This document shows, one piece after another, positions 23,924 through 37,906 of a DNA stretch of 64,000 nucleotides. A program made the translations under genes and the position numbers. The DNA is taken from positions 3,203,358 to 3,267,357 of the forward strand of contig CM074804.1 in NCBI GenBank assembly GCA_037447605.1. The letters run 5' to 3'. The notes beneath the pieces were generated by a model, which searched no databases, was not told the origin of the DNA, and saw only the letters and a program-made list of their open reading frames with translations. Origin of the DNA: Zygnema circumcarinatum. Its lineage: Eukaryota; Streptophyta; Zygnematophyceae; Zygnematales; Zygnemataceae. How positions within the stretch are numbered: the first letter of the stretch is position 1; every line of letters starts with the position of its first letter.

Positions 23924-24240
23924 CGGCGACGAGCTCCTGAACAAGCTCCCTTCCTCAAGCCCTCCCTCCCTTCCTTTCCAGTGCCTCCCCTCCCCTCGCG
24001 CTGTCCCGCCCCGTACCGCTCCACTGCAGAAAACATTCAGTGAGTGCCGCACGTGCTGGAAGGCATCGAACGGCCGATGGCCTCCTCGCACGGCCCTCGT
24101 CGAAGGTTGACCGTCCGATCGGGCAAGCCTAACCCTAGGGCTTCTGAACCTCTGTTGGAGCAATATGACCCGAGGCGACGAGGAAAGTGGTCCTTTTCTC
24201 CGCTGTGAGCTGCGGGCGAGGTAGGGGACGAGCGGCAGCC
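23924..24240. promoter_or_regulatory. Divergent promoter, plastid protein / eL22
   Basis: The 317 bases between head-to-head start codons. A telo-box-like AACCCTAG lies at 24131-24138, on the eL22 side, fitting a ribosomal-protein gene promoter. Confidence 0.55.
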
Positions 24241-25425
24241 ATGGCTCCCGCAGCGAAGAAAGCGGCTGTGGCAGGAGGCGTGAAGGGAAAGAAGAAGTCG
24301 GTGACGTATACAATCGACTGCGCCAAGCCGGTGGAGGACAAGATTATGGAGATTGCCTCCTTTGAGAAGTTTTTGCAGGACAGGATCAAGGTGGATGGCA
24401 AGGCTGGAGTTCTCGGAGAGGAGGTGAAGGTCGTGAGGGAGAAGACGAAGATCAGTGTCACTTCTGAAACTGACTTCTCGAAGAGGTAATTGCTGCTTCT
24501 TAGTGTTATTCACTGCAATGGACGTAGTGCCGCGTTGGCTTCTGCTGGTATAGTGAGGTTGGCACGTTAGTTTGAATGCTTCTGGGTTTGTTGGGGACTT
24601 AGGGTTGACTTAGGTTTTGAATGTTATGAAAGGGGTGGGGACTGTCACTACGATAGGTTAAGAACTCTGCATGCCTCGATGTTGCTTTCCTACTTTTAGG
24701 CCTCAAATTCATTTTTCACCTGCAAATTGTTTGTGCAAGAGTCATTCAATTCTATCAGGATAAGAAAATAAACCCTTAAAAAGCCATTGCACCTTCCTTA
24801 CGGCACGTCATTTTCCCCAGTACATGTGGAACACGGCGCTCAGTAGTTATCTTCCTATGTACACTCATGTTGAACTCTCTGTCTATCAAGTTTGGCCAGC
24901 GTATGGCCTGGTCCACCAGCAGATATGTGGACTGTTTTAGTGAGGTGTGAAGACGCATTTTTGCAAACTGTCTGGAACTTTTCAATTCTTTAAAAGAATG
25001 TGTGGGAGGCTGGGGGAAGGGCGGGTGGCACAATATCATTGTCAACGTTTCAGAAGAGTTGAAAAAATAGGAGACGTTGGATTATTGCTATTCATTAACA
25101 TAGTTATGAATATAGTTATTTTGCTGACATTGAAGACAAACTTCTAATTATGCCGTTCAAGCTGCCCCGCAGTCATTTACATCTCTCTAGTCATCTGTAT
25201 CATCAGTTGCATTTGGTGAGAAAGTAGGGTTGATTTGATTCCCATGGATGACGTGGACTGGGATTTGGGACCTTCTAATGCAGATACTTGAAGTATTTGA
25301 CCAAGAAGTACTTGAAGAAGCACAATGTCCGGGATTGGCTGCGAGTTATTGCCTCAAACAAGGACCGGAATGTGTATGAGCTCCGATACTTCAACATTGC
25401 TGATCAAGAGGGAGAAGACGAGTAG
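24241..25425 (+). CDS. RPL22: 60S ribosomal protein eL22
   Basis: Cytosolic large-subunit protein eL22. Exons are 24241-24485 and 25284-25425, joined in phase 2, giving 128 residues, the normal length. A lysine-rich N-terminus ([16 protein letters not shown]) precedes [72 protein letters not shown] and [16 protein letters not shown], with the acidic tail typical of the family. Translation past the donor (24486) ends at once, confirming the 798-base intron. ATG is in GCAGCCATGGCT. No anomaly. Confidence 0.97.
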
Positions 25426-26421
25426 AGGCTTTATTGGAATGGACGGGCATGGAAGTAGTTTAAAACCTGTATCTTTGCTGACCCTTTCAATCAAGTATAC
25501 TTCAGCTCCTACAAATGAAGCCATCCTTCATGTTGGTCGATGATGTTAGACTCTGTTATGTCAGTTTGGTGGTTGGTTGATGTCCTTTCCCCTTTTGTCA
25601 TGAAGGCGAGTATGACAGGCCATGCCTTGTTCACAATGCGTAGCATATCTCTGGATTAGACTGTCTCGCGATAATGATTGGTGGAGATTGGAAGTGACTG
25701 TTTGTATGTGACAATCAGCCCGACTTCGTATCCAATCGACAGCTTTTGCCTGCGTGTGCATGGCAACCATCGTCAAGCAAGAGATACACATTTAGCATTA
25801 TGGAATTTAGAATATTTTAGTCCTTGAGGTGGCTATTGGCGATGGTGTATGTGCACTGCCAAAAAGTAACTAATTTTATTAACAGCATAAGGAACGACTT
25901 GACACATAAAACTTTTTTGGTAACTGGCGATTAAGTGCGTGCCCTACTATTAGGGCAAACCTGTGCCTCTCGACCACGCCCTCTACGTGAGCGCACCACG
26001 TCACGTCACGGCCGGGGCCGGGACGGTGGCTGCTGACACGGAACTCCCATGTGGAGGCGAATAGTCCGTTTTGTCCGTACTGTAGTACTTTTTCCACGTA
26101 CAGTACTGCTCAAAAAGTGCCCGCTGGGTGGGGACGGATGATGGGCAGAACCAGAATCAGTACCAGTACCAGTACCGCGCTGCGGGCTCCGCGGCCGCGC
26201 GTTCCGACACCCACGCACGCGCGGACGTACTTGTTTCGTCCAGGCCCCACCCCCGCCCCCTCCCTGTAGCGAGGGAGGCATGGACTGCACGTTGCGCCCT
26301 GAGAGCGCACTCAGGCGTCCATGGCTTCCCTGCGCATCAACGTCGCTACTGCGCACCCTATTCCTTTCTTCGGACAGAGTGGAATAGTTTTGGCACGAAA
26401 GGCAGGATCGACAGAGTCACT
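25426..26421. promoter_or_regulatory. eL22 3' region and TFIIIC-subunit promoter
   Basis: Tandem-gene spacer. The right part is the presumed promoter and leader of the TFIIIC gene. It contains CACGTCACGTCACG (about 25997-26010), GTAC-core motifs around 26076-26106 and a short AGTACC repeat at 26158-26176. A long open frame beginning at 26128 crosses the real start codon and is not a gene. Confidence 0.45.
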
Positions 26422-29400
26422 ATGGATGTTCTCCAAGCGGCAGCAGTGGAGGAGGTGGCAGCAGAGGGGCCCTCAGGTGAGTCATTTTTTGGGTCATTAA
26501 ATCGACTCCGAACAAGATTCGCATGCTCAACGTCTCAGCAGAGTTTCGCATTATTTTCCTTACAAAATGAGGAGCTCCCGCAGAAGGTTCTGCAACCGGC
26601 TCACAACCGCTCGTCTGATCGGATGAATGTGCTCGTGTTGCAAGCAGGCTGCTACCTTTCCTCCCTGTGGACATTGTTGGAATCGAATTCAGCAACCGCA
26701 GAGCTGCCCCTCGATTCTGCGGTGAAGCAGTCACTTTGGCAGCACCTCTGCCACTTGTCAATCATACATATTGCGGTCGAAGTTCAGCTTCCTGGATTAC
26801 ACCCTTTTCGTCCTGAAAGGACTGATGGCCAGTCAGTCGATTTCAGAAAAGGACTTCCGCAGTTGTATGCTGTACCTAACGACCTTCCCTCTGTCCAGTC
26901 AGCAGAAAACGCGGAGACCCTTGGTGGTGCAGGAGTTATTCTGTTGGCCTCTCAAACAGCACAGGACTGCGCTGTGGGTCTGTATGATCATATGTTTAGC
27001 GATCATGGTTTCAATCCTATCATGCGAGAAACTCTACAGCGACTAGCGAAAGCAAGGTGGGACACAAGCACGTGTTCTCTTTTTTTGACAGTTTTTGAAG
27101 ATGCAGCGATTTAATGCCATCAGGATCCTGGTTTTGGTCCACTAACGAATTAAGTTGAGTTCTTGGCGGCAATGGTCAAATTTTCCCGCATGTCAAATGA
27201 ATGGCCACGGCATGTCAAATGAATGGCCACGGCATGTCAAATGACAAACTCTTCAATATTGGATCTCACCATCTTTCTCCTCTCCTTACAGACGTAGTGT
27301 AGAAAAAAATAAAGGCATTAAGATTGTTTACTACACAAAATTGTGATAACTTAAGTGCTGAGGGAAAAGAACTGTGAGTGGTTGGATAGAAGGGAGAACA
27401 TCTTTCTTCCATCTGAATATTAAGAACTTTCTTCTGGTTCGTGTTAACTTTTGTTCAAACGAGTTTAGAAATTAACTTGTAGAAGTTATTCCCGCTCGTC
27501 GCTCGGCGCTGGCATTTTCAATTGTTGAGTCATTCTGAGTGTTTTACTTATTATGCTGGAGGCGGAATGTTGGAGCAAAGAATTTACTCCAACTTAAAAT
27601 CTACTTATTCATCTACTTTATCTATCTCCAACTTAGTACTTGGCCATCATGGATGACAAGGTTGAATCCCAGAATCAAGCATTTGGGTGCTGTCAGATAG
27701 ATTTTAGAACGCCGCAAAATCATTACACTCCTCTTCTTTAGCTGGCTTTTTCGTTGCTTGTCCAGTCCAAATCTTTCTCCTAGTCTTTTTCCTGCTTAAT
27801 AATAAAGCTCTTGAACAATTGTTGTTGTTGTACTAACAATAGTCTCGTGCTCTGCTTCAGTACTTTTTCCGGATTGGAAATGTACTGTCAAGAGTTTTGG
27901 CAGACTGCAGACTAATGTGATTATTTGGAAGTACATTTTCTCAGTTGGAACCAACCAGAGACTGTTCTTTGAGGCATGCAGAGCAAAGGGCCTTGTGCAG
28001 GCCGATCTTGCAAAGGCACTCGGCGTGAGCAACAACAATTATTTCTATGTTCTGCGCAGCCTTGAGACACGAGGGCTCATCGTTCGCCACAATCTTGTCG
28101 TGCACTCGCACACCGGATGGCACCATAAGCAAACCAACATGTTGCATCTTGCTCGATATGCAGAGGATGTGGCACTAGAGGCTAATCAAAGGTTTGAAAT
28201 ACCTAAGGGGCCTTCGGCAGAGGCGGAAGATGAGACTGACGGGGCACCGTTGACTGTCCATGATGATTTGCCCGCTATGCGGGAAATCTGCAAACTTCTT
28301 GATGAGGCGCAAGGCAAGGTGCTTACGTCCTTAGCTTTTTATGATCAGAGTGTCACAGTTTTCATAGGTGATGAGGCACGGCGGGAGATAGGCTGCAAAT
28401 CTGGTTCGAACATCTTTCTGACCCTTCATTTTTAAGAGTGAATCTAGTGAAATCAACAACAGATGCAGCAATATGGGCACAGGTTGCCAGTGAAGCTGAC
28501 AGCCTAATGTTTTGTTACAGCTTTGTACGAGTTGGCTAATGCCTTGAATGGAGGGGGATGCAGGTGCTTGTACGATCTGAATTGAAGGTCAAACTAAATT
28601 ATCGCCATGCTAAAGGTCACCGAGCTTGGCGGCGGGTATGACCAGCAGCTCTGTTCCCAATCCGCTTGGGAAAAAAGTCCAACTGTCGTTGAAGTTACAA
28701 GATGAAAGCTTCGTAAATGCTACTTGGATATGTCAACTGTAATGATTGCCACCTGGCTTCACTGACTCTCGAGGGATTTCGTGTATGCAGCTGCAGAAGA
28801 GACTTGAGGCGGCTAGTCTGGTGGAAGTCTTCAAAGCTAATGTGGACGGCAAGGTACTCCCTTCCTCGGGACACTGCATGAAAATATCAATGCACACTAT
28901 TTGGATTGTGGAACAGGTTGCTGCTTCTTTCAGTGGCTTTGCTACCTGCAGTCATGGTTTACATCTTATTTTCTCAAATTTGACACACGGAGAAAGTGTT
29001 CTTCGGAGTGATTGCTGGTAGTGGACATGTCCGAATCATTATCGGAAGAATTCCTTCACAGGAGGCTCGCTGAGCAGGCAAAGTCGGCGGATTTCTTGCA
29101 AGAATTCAAAATTGCAAGTAAAAATGGCTTGGAGTATGTGCGTTAGTTGGGAACTTGGAACTCCTTCGCACTGCTGTTTCCAGATTTTCATTCGTTACCC
29201 CCTAGAGCTCCATCTTGTGCCTAAGAAGGGATTTTTGCGCTATTTGTTCTCAAATAGAAAAATTTATATCTAGTGGGAGCACTCATATTACGATTCCGCA
29301 GTCCATGCCATCGACCGCCAAACTCTAGGTTCTTCTTTAACCTTGTGCGTTGTAGATTGATCAATGCCGTGTTCCTGCAGGTTGTCGATTGCATCAAGTT

Positions 29401-32400
29401 GGTCCGTCCTTTTGATGGAGAAATGGAGCCAAAAACTGAAGAGGAGACAGAAGGTGGCACAGTACGACGTGGAGAAGCGACAGAACTTGTCGCTGAACTT
29501 CCACTTGAGCGTCAGATATGGGCTATGGTGCATCAGACAGGGCAGGAGGGTGTCTTTGCTCCGGAGGTGAACATGCGCCTCCCTCCACTCGTTTTCCAAC
29601 GAATGAATCTGTTGTTGTGGCTCAGCTGTTGCATTCCAAGGTCATTGCATAAACTGCATATGTTGCACACATCCTACCTGAAGGGCACAATGCCATACCT
29701 TTTAGTCCCGGACCTACAACCGTTTGTACTGATTCTTGAACTGATGGTGAGGTGTGCGATTGATGCCACTTTCCTGCAATGGTGCAGGTGTGGAAGCGAT
29801 TGGGGATCGACTGCAAACGCTATCACTATCTTTTAGCCAGCTTGGTGAAGAAAGGCTGCCTAACCACAGAGGTTGATAATGCAAACAAGTCGACGATCTA
29901 CCGCCTGCGCTCGACCAGCTTGCCGGATGCCTCCCCAGAGGCGACAGTGCTAGGTGATGCTGAAGATGCTAGATATGTAAAAAAAGAGAAAGTTTGTATT
30001 CTTGGAGCAAAGTCGGCAACTCCCGAAGGTGCTACTTGCAGAACGGAAACTTCGGAAGCAGGCGATCTTCAGTTGCTAGCATCACCAGGTGATTGGCAAT
30101 TTGAGGAAAGGAAGGATAGTGTCCTAGGAAAAGACTCACCTTCTGTTGCTTCTATGGTTAGTTTTAGACCGACTGAGAGTGTCATAGATACCCCTTCCAG
30201 TCAACTCGGTGTTCTAGAAGCTCCGGGAAGGGGGCGGCGTCCGCACTACCCAATGAATAAGAAACGACTGCAGCACCGTGAACGGCTGGTCATGAATCTC
30301 CTTCAGGTTCGTTTTGTATCTGCTTTTCCTTTTCCAGCCTGAAAATTGTTACCGAGGTCCCACCTTGCTGTCTACTTGCCCTTCGCTTTTGTCTCAGTTG
30401 AGTTATTGATTTAATCCTTTTTAAAATTTACTACCTTGCATTTGTGTTTTGGGTCGTTCATACTTGCTCAGCCCACTGAGATCAAGGGTGGGATTGCAGG
30501 AACGACCATTTGTAATTGTGCATGAGCTACAGGCGTTGCTTCAGTCCACGCAGCCTGCGAAAGCTCAAAAACAGAAAGTGGATCGAAAAACAGTAAAACG
30601 GGTACTTCTTAGCCTCCAGGAGCAGGGCCTTGTGAAGCTATTGAAGGTATTTGTTCCGGGCGCCACCAATGGAGGAAAGGATCGGTCCGTTGATTTGCTG
30701 CTTCTTCCTTCCAATGTTTTCACTCCTGATCTCCTTGAGGATGTTCATAAGTGTATTCGAAGATTGGAAAGGGAAGCAAGGCCGGGCATTCCTCGGCAGC
30801 GTCTAGAAGGTAGCCCCACTGCAATGCCAGTGCTTTCCGGCCTTCAACGGCTTCCGGGATCAAGGGAAGTAGATAGATTGGGGAAGATGCGGGAGCGAGA
30901 GAGGTGGCTCTCAGCTGAGGACCCCTTTGGCATCCTTCAAAAGAACGGCTATGTGATGGCACGCATGATCCGTGTGCGTCTTTGGCATCAGTTCCTCTGG
31001 CAGTATGTCACTTCCAGCAGGCAGTTTCTTCGTGATGGTAAGAATCCTCCAGGCAGATGAGTATGATCCTCCAATGACACGTTGATGTTCAGGTCTGTTG
31101 GGGACCACTAGGGCATGCGTGAAGGCAGGGGGGGCTTCGATTCATCAAGCATGATTGGTTCACCAATTTGGAGCTTTTTACCGATAGTGTTGAGAGAACG
31201 ACTACTCGACTTAACGACGAGAGATTGAATTGCAATTCGGAATAATGAGTCGAAGTAATTCTGGACTGTGTCCAATTGAAGAATTGCCCTCTCCTCCGGG
31301 TGCAGGAACGGGTCACTTTCAGGTGCATTCTGCAATGCTGGCAATGCCCCTGCGGCTGTTCCTGCAGATTATAGGCAGCCAAATCGACTTGGAGGACCTC
31401 CTTGAGCGCAGCCCACAGAACCTTTCTCTCGCAGATTTACCCCCCCGCCGTCGTTCATCCCTCCTGGATGGACGGGCTAACAGTCACGTCTCTCAGCTCC
31501 TAGATGTTTTGCGCCGACTTAAGGTATGCCTCTGCCTGATGTTGGGAGTCGCAGTTGTGTAAGAAGTCGAGCTCAACTCTTTCAGCGAAACTTGTATTAG
31601 AGCATAACGTCATGTTCAACCTTGTCTCACTGTCTGGCCACTTGACATCATTCAAGTTCGCTATGCTGATCAGAACTGGAGCTGTATGATGCAGTTGGTA
31701 CGCCTTGAGATAGATCAAGGGCCTGTTTTTGAAAGCAAGATGGAATGGCACCATCCTGAGCAGCCGCACTCGGGTGCTGAAGCGACGCTTGTGTTTGTTT
31801 TAGAGGGGCGACCGTACATTGAGGAGCCTGCAGGGGGTGGGGCAGTTAGAAGGATTACATTTGACCTGTCTCTTGAGGAAGGCATGGCGAGCTATTGGAG
31901 CACTCTGGAGTTTGTTTATGCCAAATTGGAGCAGGGGCAGGCGAGAACCACGTTTCCTGGCAATGTTGTTCGTGAGGTAGGCAGCTCGCAGTCTCCTTTT
32001 TGCCAGGTTTTCTTAATTTCCAACTTGTTTTTCTTTTTCTGTTTTTTTTTTTCCAGTTAATCTGGACTTAACAGAAGGTTTTTGCTGGCGTAGAATGGGT
32101 ATTCTCAGTGATCTGGAATCTGATTGTTTCTTTTCCGTTTTGGATACGTGTGGTGGTGATGGCAGCTTTATAGTGTCCGCGCATGGTGTTCGGATCGAGT
32201 GATGACATGGGAGCAGCGTCGGAAGCTATTGCAGCGCCTTCAGGAATTGAACTCCGATAGTAAAAACAATGCAGCTGAATGCGGCAGCATTGCTAGCGAT
32301 TTAGGCCTCAGCTTGAACCAGGTCGACAATCCATACAACTTACCCCAAATTTACCCTTTTCAGCTGTCCCTTAGAGACTTTGCAGCAGCGATAACTTAAG

Positions 32401-35400
32401 AATTGAGAACTTGAGACTAGCAAGCTAGATGGGTTGCAAGCTTGACTCAGCTTTGGGCTCCGCATGTGCAGGTGGTGAGCATGATGTATGCGCGGAATTC
32501 GAGGATGCGTCTGCAGACCCTTCAGCGTGCACAGGCATTGCCAGGCCCTTCTCGTCGCAAATCACTTCCAGCTCCAAGAGCAGTGAATGCAATGGTGCCA
32601 CATGTGAAGCCACAAAAGCATCCTCTCGAACAGGAGACGCAGACCATGGAGTTGGAGAGAGAGCCGCCGCATGTGCAGGCATACAAGCGGCAACGCACTC
32701 ACGCGCAGCAGGTAGCCATGAAGGAGCATAGAGCAGACTCGGAGGTCCCAACGGTCCTTTCCCTCACTCGTGCTTTGGAGGAAGAAGACCGGCGCAATGC
32801 TAGTTATGTTGTGAAACAGCGGGCCAAGCGGGTGCAGTGGACAGAGGCCCTGGACAGGTGCGTGTATGGCCTGTTAATTGCCATTCGCTACTAATCGCAG
32901 ATCTTTTCATTATTTAGAGATTTGACTTGAACACGGAAACTGAATGGCTTGTGAGGTGAGGTTTCAAACCGAACTCCATCAAAGCACAATATGAATAGTG
33001 AAGAGTAAATACCTGATGATTGTGCTTTATGTAAGAGAATCAAAATGCAGCATGCGAAGTGCCTAAAAGGACATAGGATAGGTGTATTTTGAGTAGAAAT
33101 GAATTGTCCGTTTCAAGTCCGATGACTGCAGTTCTTCGTATGAGTTAGTTCAAGAGTTGCGGTAGACTGGTTATCCGTGCGCTGGGAATAATGGGCGGGA
33201 ATGATGGGGATATCTCGTTCCCTCAGGGATTTGGTCATTCTTTATGGAACCTTCCGCTCACAGCACCCACGCATGCAATGGCACCATCAGAAGGGCCTCC
33301 CCTTTGGCCCACAGGTATGTCGCCGCAGAATGGCAGCGCTGCGCATGGATGGCAGAACACGCCATGCGGTGGCTGCTTTGGTGGCCCTGCTTACGCGGAG
33401 GTATTGCCTTTGGAGGGCGTGCTCTGAACGCAGCAAAGAGCAGGAGGTATCTGCACCATGTCAGGAAGTTGCTGCACAGCCATGTGTTCGAAACACAGCA
33501 GATGGGTCCGAGCAGCAGTCTCTTGAGGGGGCTGAAACAGATAGCACAGCATCAGCTGCCTTTAGGGCTGAAGCAGGTGTTTCTGAGAAAGCAAAGAAGG
33601 CAGCCCTCAAGTGGAGCGAAGATTGGGCATGGGATGACCCTAACCAGCCGCAGGTCGCTGCCGCATTAGCTGCTGTTATGACAGCATGGGCCTCTGCACG
33701 GCCCTGGAAAAGCCGACCAGCGCGCAAAAAGCGATCCATTCCAGGTTCAACGCGAGCAACGAGTCTCTCTCCCCTCGGGGAAGAGAGAGAAGCTCATCTG
33801 GAAGAAAGTGGCTCAAAGCAAGGCAACGGCACTGAAGTGGTGAATAAAAAGCAGTCTGGCTATGCAGCCGGACTTCATAAAGCTGTGACGGATGAGACAG
33901 TGCGGAATTCTCCTCGAGCTGCAGCTGCTGTAGAGCTGATCAAGGCACTGCTTCTGAACAGCACTCCTGAAGGGCAGTATTCGGAGCTGCTTGTGGCCGG
34001 TCTTCGCCGCTTAGGAGACGAACATGTAGTGGCTGCTTTTGAGTACCTGCGAGAGCGTGAGCTTGTGGTGAGCTCCCCTTCTTTTCCTTTTACACAGACA
34101 GAACGACAACCCCTTCGAGAACTGATGTCGTGGCATGTGCTTTGATGTAGCTTACTGCTTTATGGCGGCTAAGCAGGGCATGGGTCTCGGCGGAGAACTG
34201 CAGGTTGCAGGTCGTGGGGTGCGTCCTTTCGCGGTCTCTCAGAGGATGTTGGAAACCGCCACCTTCATGCCGAGTTGTGGGCGAGATGCCCATGCCTGCC
34301 TTGCATGGCTGGCAGAGCATTCTGCTCAGGCCCTCCATGGCTGGTTGCTGCTCCCAACAGAGCAGCGGTCGGGACATCTGCTGCAAGTTCTCTCCCTGCT
34401 TGCAAGTGAAGAGGTTCTTGCAGCACCTTTCTTGCCAAGTGTAGGATTTGGAGAGTCTTTGGAAGGGCCGCAAAGGCGGGGCAGTCGTGGGGAGCATCTC
34501 GGGCGGAGGATTCGGGGCTTTCCCAACCTTCTGGTAGGCATACAGAGGCAGGTGATGGGTATGGGGGAAATGCTCGCACTTGCAACTGACGGAAGGGAAA
34601 CAACCGAAGGGGAAGCGGCTGTTGGAATAGGTGTTGACGATGGCGTCGAGGGCCTGAATGATTCTAGGAATGGAGATGAACAGGAGTGGGAGGAAGAAGA
34701 TCAAGAAGAGCAGGAAGTAGACAGTACGAGAGGCTTTGGCTCCGATGAAACTCTAGCAACAGCAGCGGAGGGTGTGCAGGAGGGAGAAGAGGAGGGGACT
34801 GGTGTAGGGCCCATGGAGAGGATAAGTTGTAATGCTCCTCAAAGAAGTGATGAGTCGGAATCTGAAGCTGTGGCGCGTAGGTCCACGCTAAAGGAAACTC
34901 CTTCAGCAGAGCCCTCTCTGACTCACAGTAGCAGTTCTGAAGAGCAGTTGAATGCTGTGGTAAAGACTGTCATTGAGGCAGGTGAACATGGGCTGACATT
35001 TGAGGAGCTGGCATCAGCAATTTTCAAGACAGGTATGATGAAGCGCTGATTTTTCTCCAACAAATGGAAGCCAGAATAATACTGGCGTTCCTGTCTGTCC
35101 CGTTTCTGCTGTCTTCAACGATAGTGGTCGTATCTATATTCATACCTGCGATCGACAGCTATGGTCTTGCCTATTTCGCAGGATCAACATCAAATCAACA
35201 GTCTTATCTGCTGAGTGACATTATCATGAACTGCATATTTTCATGCCATTCACTCAACAAAAAGTGCTCTGATCATCTGTTCCTTTCTAAGGCTTCCTTT
35301 CCACTGTTATAACAGTTATGTGAAACGTGTACGAACTTTGTTGTCACCGGTATCCATCTCTGTAGATCTGTACATAGCTTTACATTTTTCACCCGTAAGA

Positions 35401-36882
35401 GGGGAACTCTAGGCGGTGTTGAATGAACGCCTATGTAGCCCATAGGATGAAGCCCCGGCGGGCATATGAGACAAAGCAGCAGCTTTCAGTAGTGAGGACA
35501 CGACTCAATTTACACCGGAACGCTTGCACTTTCATGCTGCAGCTACTTGCAAAGGTGATTTGGAGGAGCTCGTGAACATTCTGGAAGGGCAGGACAAGTT
35601 GCGGAAGGCAAGTCAATAAACGGAAACTGCTGTTAAACAAGGGAAGGAGGCTTGAAGTCTTCAACTATTTTGAGGGATGGCAAGCGAGAAAATTGCTCCT
35701 TTTTAGTCTGTCTGACACTCGAAAGTTTTTGGAATTCAGGTGAACGCATTCAACGAGGTTCGATTAATGTCAAGTCATCATGCTGCTTGCTTTTTCCTGC
35801 AACCTCACTCTATTACTGGAGCTTCAACTGGTGGATTCGCAGCTGGTGGTCAGCATGGAGGAGACTCTACCTTGACTTTAACATCTCCTCAAGGTTTCAG
35901 AACAGGGACCCTGCAGACGGGACTTTCTTGTCAACAACTAGGTCCAACAGGAGAGAACAGAGATGTTTTCTCTGAAGCTATGGCAGAGGGAGGCTCTTCC
36001 TCGGCTCCTCACTTAGAAACAAGCCAAGGACACGTATTCACTGCGGAGCTTGTTCCAATTCGGCCATGGCTGGGTTGCAACGGAGAACTTTGTGGGCGTG
36101 TTTTGGAAGGCTTTCGACGTCGGATCCTTCACACAGTCCTGTTCAAACCTGGCATTCCTGAGGTGTGTTCCACTTTTGAGTGGTAGGTAAATGTTTTATG
36201 TCTCAGCTGAACCTGGCATAGTCGATAGGAGAAAATGCTCTGTGTCTGAACTTACAATGAATCTTTTCCTTCGCAGGAGCAACTCATCGACTCCATGGAC
36301 ACGGTCACTCCTCAGGTGCTTTCACATCATGTAGTCGTTTCTGTCAATGTTTCGCCTCTGGTTTACTTCCAGAACAGTCATTTACGTCTTCTTTCCCATG
36401 TTTTCCTATAGGGAACTTCCTCTTGCACGGAATGAACAAATAGTCGCTAAACTAAGAAAACGACCTCTAGCACAGTCTCACTTCACGTGTTCTAAATTGA
36501 CGCTACAAAAGCGTGAAATCCAGAGCTGAAGGTCCTTTGCAGGCGGTTCCTAGGGTTTGACAGATAGTCAGTTGTCTTTGATCACTAAATTTGTATGCAA
36601 TTTTGCAATTTGTATTTCGATGCAACTTTCCGATTTTTTTTGCTCCCGAAGGCAAGTCTGTCGATAACATTTTCTTCGAGTTGGACTCTCATTCTCAGTT
36701 CCTTGTCTCCTTTGCAGTCCTGCCGTGACCTTCTCCAAGCGCTTGTCCTCGATGGCAGTCTCAGAGTGCGCACAGCCTTCAATCAGAGGCCCTCCTCTCC
36801 CTTTCAATCGAGGAGAGGCTGCATAGCGTTTCAGAAGAGCGTCCATTACTTTGTGAATCCTGCAGCGACACATATTTTGTAG
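26422..36882 (+). CDS. TFIIIC largest subunit, B-block binding (GTF3C1-like)
   Basis: Plant homologue of the TFIIIC B-block-binding subunit (human GTF3C1, yeast Tfc3), which recognises the B box of tRNA genes and recruits Pol III through TFIIIB. Exons are 26422-26476, 26648-27056, 27904-28318, 28564-28635, 28791-28853, 29381-29566, 29788-30306, 30500-31037, 31306-31523, 31695-31976, 32166-32321, 32472-32857, 33227-34067, 34177-35032, 35480-35607, 35740-36162, 36277-36315 and 36718-36882, about 1916 residues. Landmarks are the winged-helix B-block segment (FSVGTNQRLFFEACRAKGL to YFYVLRSLETRGLIV), a second winged-helix region (VWKRLGIDCKRYHYLLASLV), the Lys-rich QAYKRQRTHAQQ linker, QVCRRRMAALRMDGR, ELQVAGRGVRPFAVSQRM, a Glu-rich stretch in exon 14, and the conserved end SCRDLLQALVLDGSLRVR. 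Intron 15 is GC-AG, and exon 15 has a CAGCAG tandem acceptor. It lies in tandem behind eL22. Confidence 0.92.
27188..27244. repeat. 22-base tandem repeat in TFIIIC intron 2
   Basis: Two perfect copies of GCATGTCAAATGAATGGCC plus ACG (27188-27209, 27210-27231) and a 13-base partial third copy. Confidence 0.9.
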
Positions 36883-37906
36883 GGGACAAGCGTGGTTGGA
36901 CCGGCATAGGAGTATGAAGGTAGTTCAGGAATTTTGTATTGTAGTTTTTGTGCAGCGGTATGGAATCATGGAGATGAAATCAGAAATGTCCAAGTGGTTT
37001 GCTACAACTTTCCGTGTTCTCCATCAATTTGGTTCAACTCGGTTGGCGGTCCAGTAGTCCCGGGTACCGTCCAGCGATCATTTGGTGTTGTAGGGAGAAA
37101 ATAGCAGTGATCTCACGATGGCGAGGCCATCAAATGTACATGGACAAAAGCAGCATGAGGAACCACGAGGGACTGGTCGCAAAGAACCTAAGCACAAAAG
37201 AAAGAAGCTAAGAGCGGTGCGGTGTTGTGGGGTTTGCAGCATGATACTGATAGAAAATATTCTATTTGCTTTTATTTATTTACTCATTTTATATTGGTCC
37301 TTGTGTCGTGTCTTCCTCTGTTAGTTTTCTGTTTTTTAGGTTTTTAGTTCTTTATTGTATCCCTTCGGAATTTCAGTCGAATTGGGGGAGTTGTTTTTCC
37401 CCTTTTTTTTCTCTTTTTCTTTATGGTCTTTCCATTTTAGGTCTTTTTGTCTTTGAAATCAAAACGTCGCAATAGTGCATAAATCCTTAAAAAAAAAAAA
37501 AAAAAAAAAATGAGAAGGAAATACAATATTAATCACAACTTAGGACTTAGAGCCTTTTTCATTCTCCATTTTATATTTTTTAGTTGCAGATCTGTGATCA
37601 CCAACCAACGGAAGGAGGCGCAGGTGCGAGGGAAAGGTTTGGGATGTTCGTAGGTGATGGACTGTAGTAGTTGAGCATTATGAAACGTAAACATCACATT
37701 CATCTGAGAATGACGCGGCATACTTATCTGAAACAAAAAATAATGAATAAAAAAAAATCCTTTGTCCTAGCTAAACGAGTCAAAATTGGATTCATCTCCC
37801 TTTTGAGACGCACTCTTCTCCCTCATTCTAACCCTACACCCGGGGGTGTAGCTTCAAAATCGAACAACATGTTTCTCTTTGTACATTTATTTACATTGCA
37901 CCAGGT
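36883..37906. other. Convergent intergenic region with poly(A) run
   Basis: 3' flanks of the TFIIIC gene and the membrane-anchored ULP1 gene. T-rich at about 37265-37450, then 22 consecutive A at 37489-37510. No target-site duplication or retroelement body was seen next to the A-run, so it is not called a retroposon. No coding signal. Confidence 0.5.

Noticed and set aside
26128-26421. Long open frame upstream of the TFIIIC start codon
   Set aside because: Repeat-derived and GC-rich; it overlaps the promoter, and the conserved protein starts at 26422 in another frame.
37489-37510. Processed retrocopy suggested by a 22-A run
   Set aside because: No coding remnant or target-site duplication next to it; it lies in ordinary AT-rich 3' flank.
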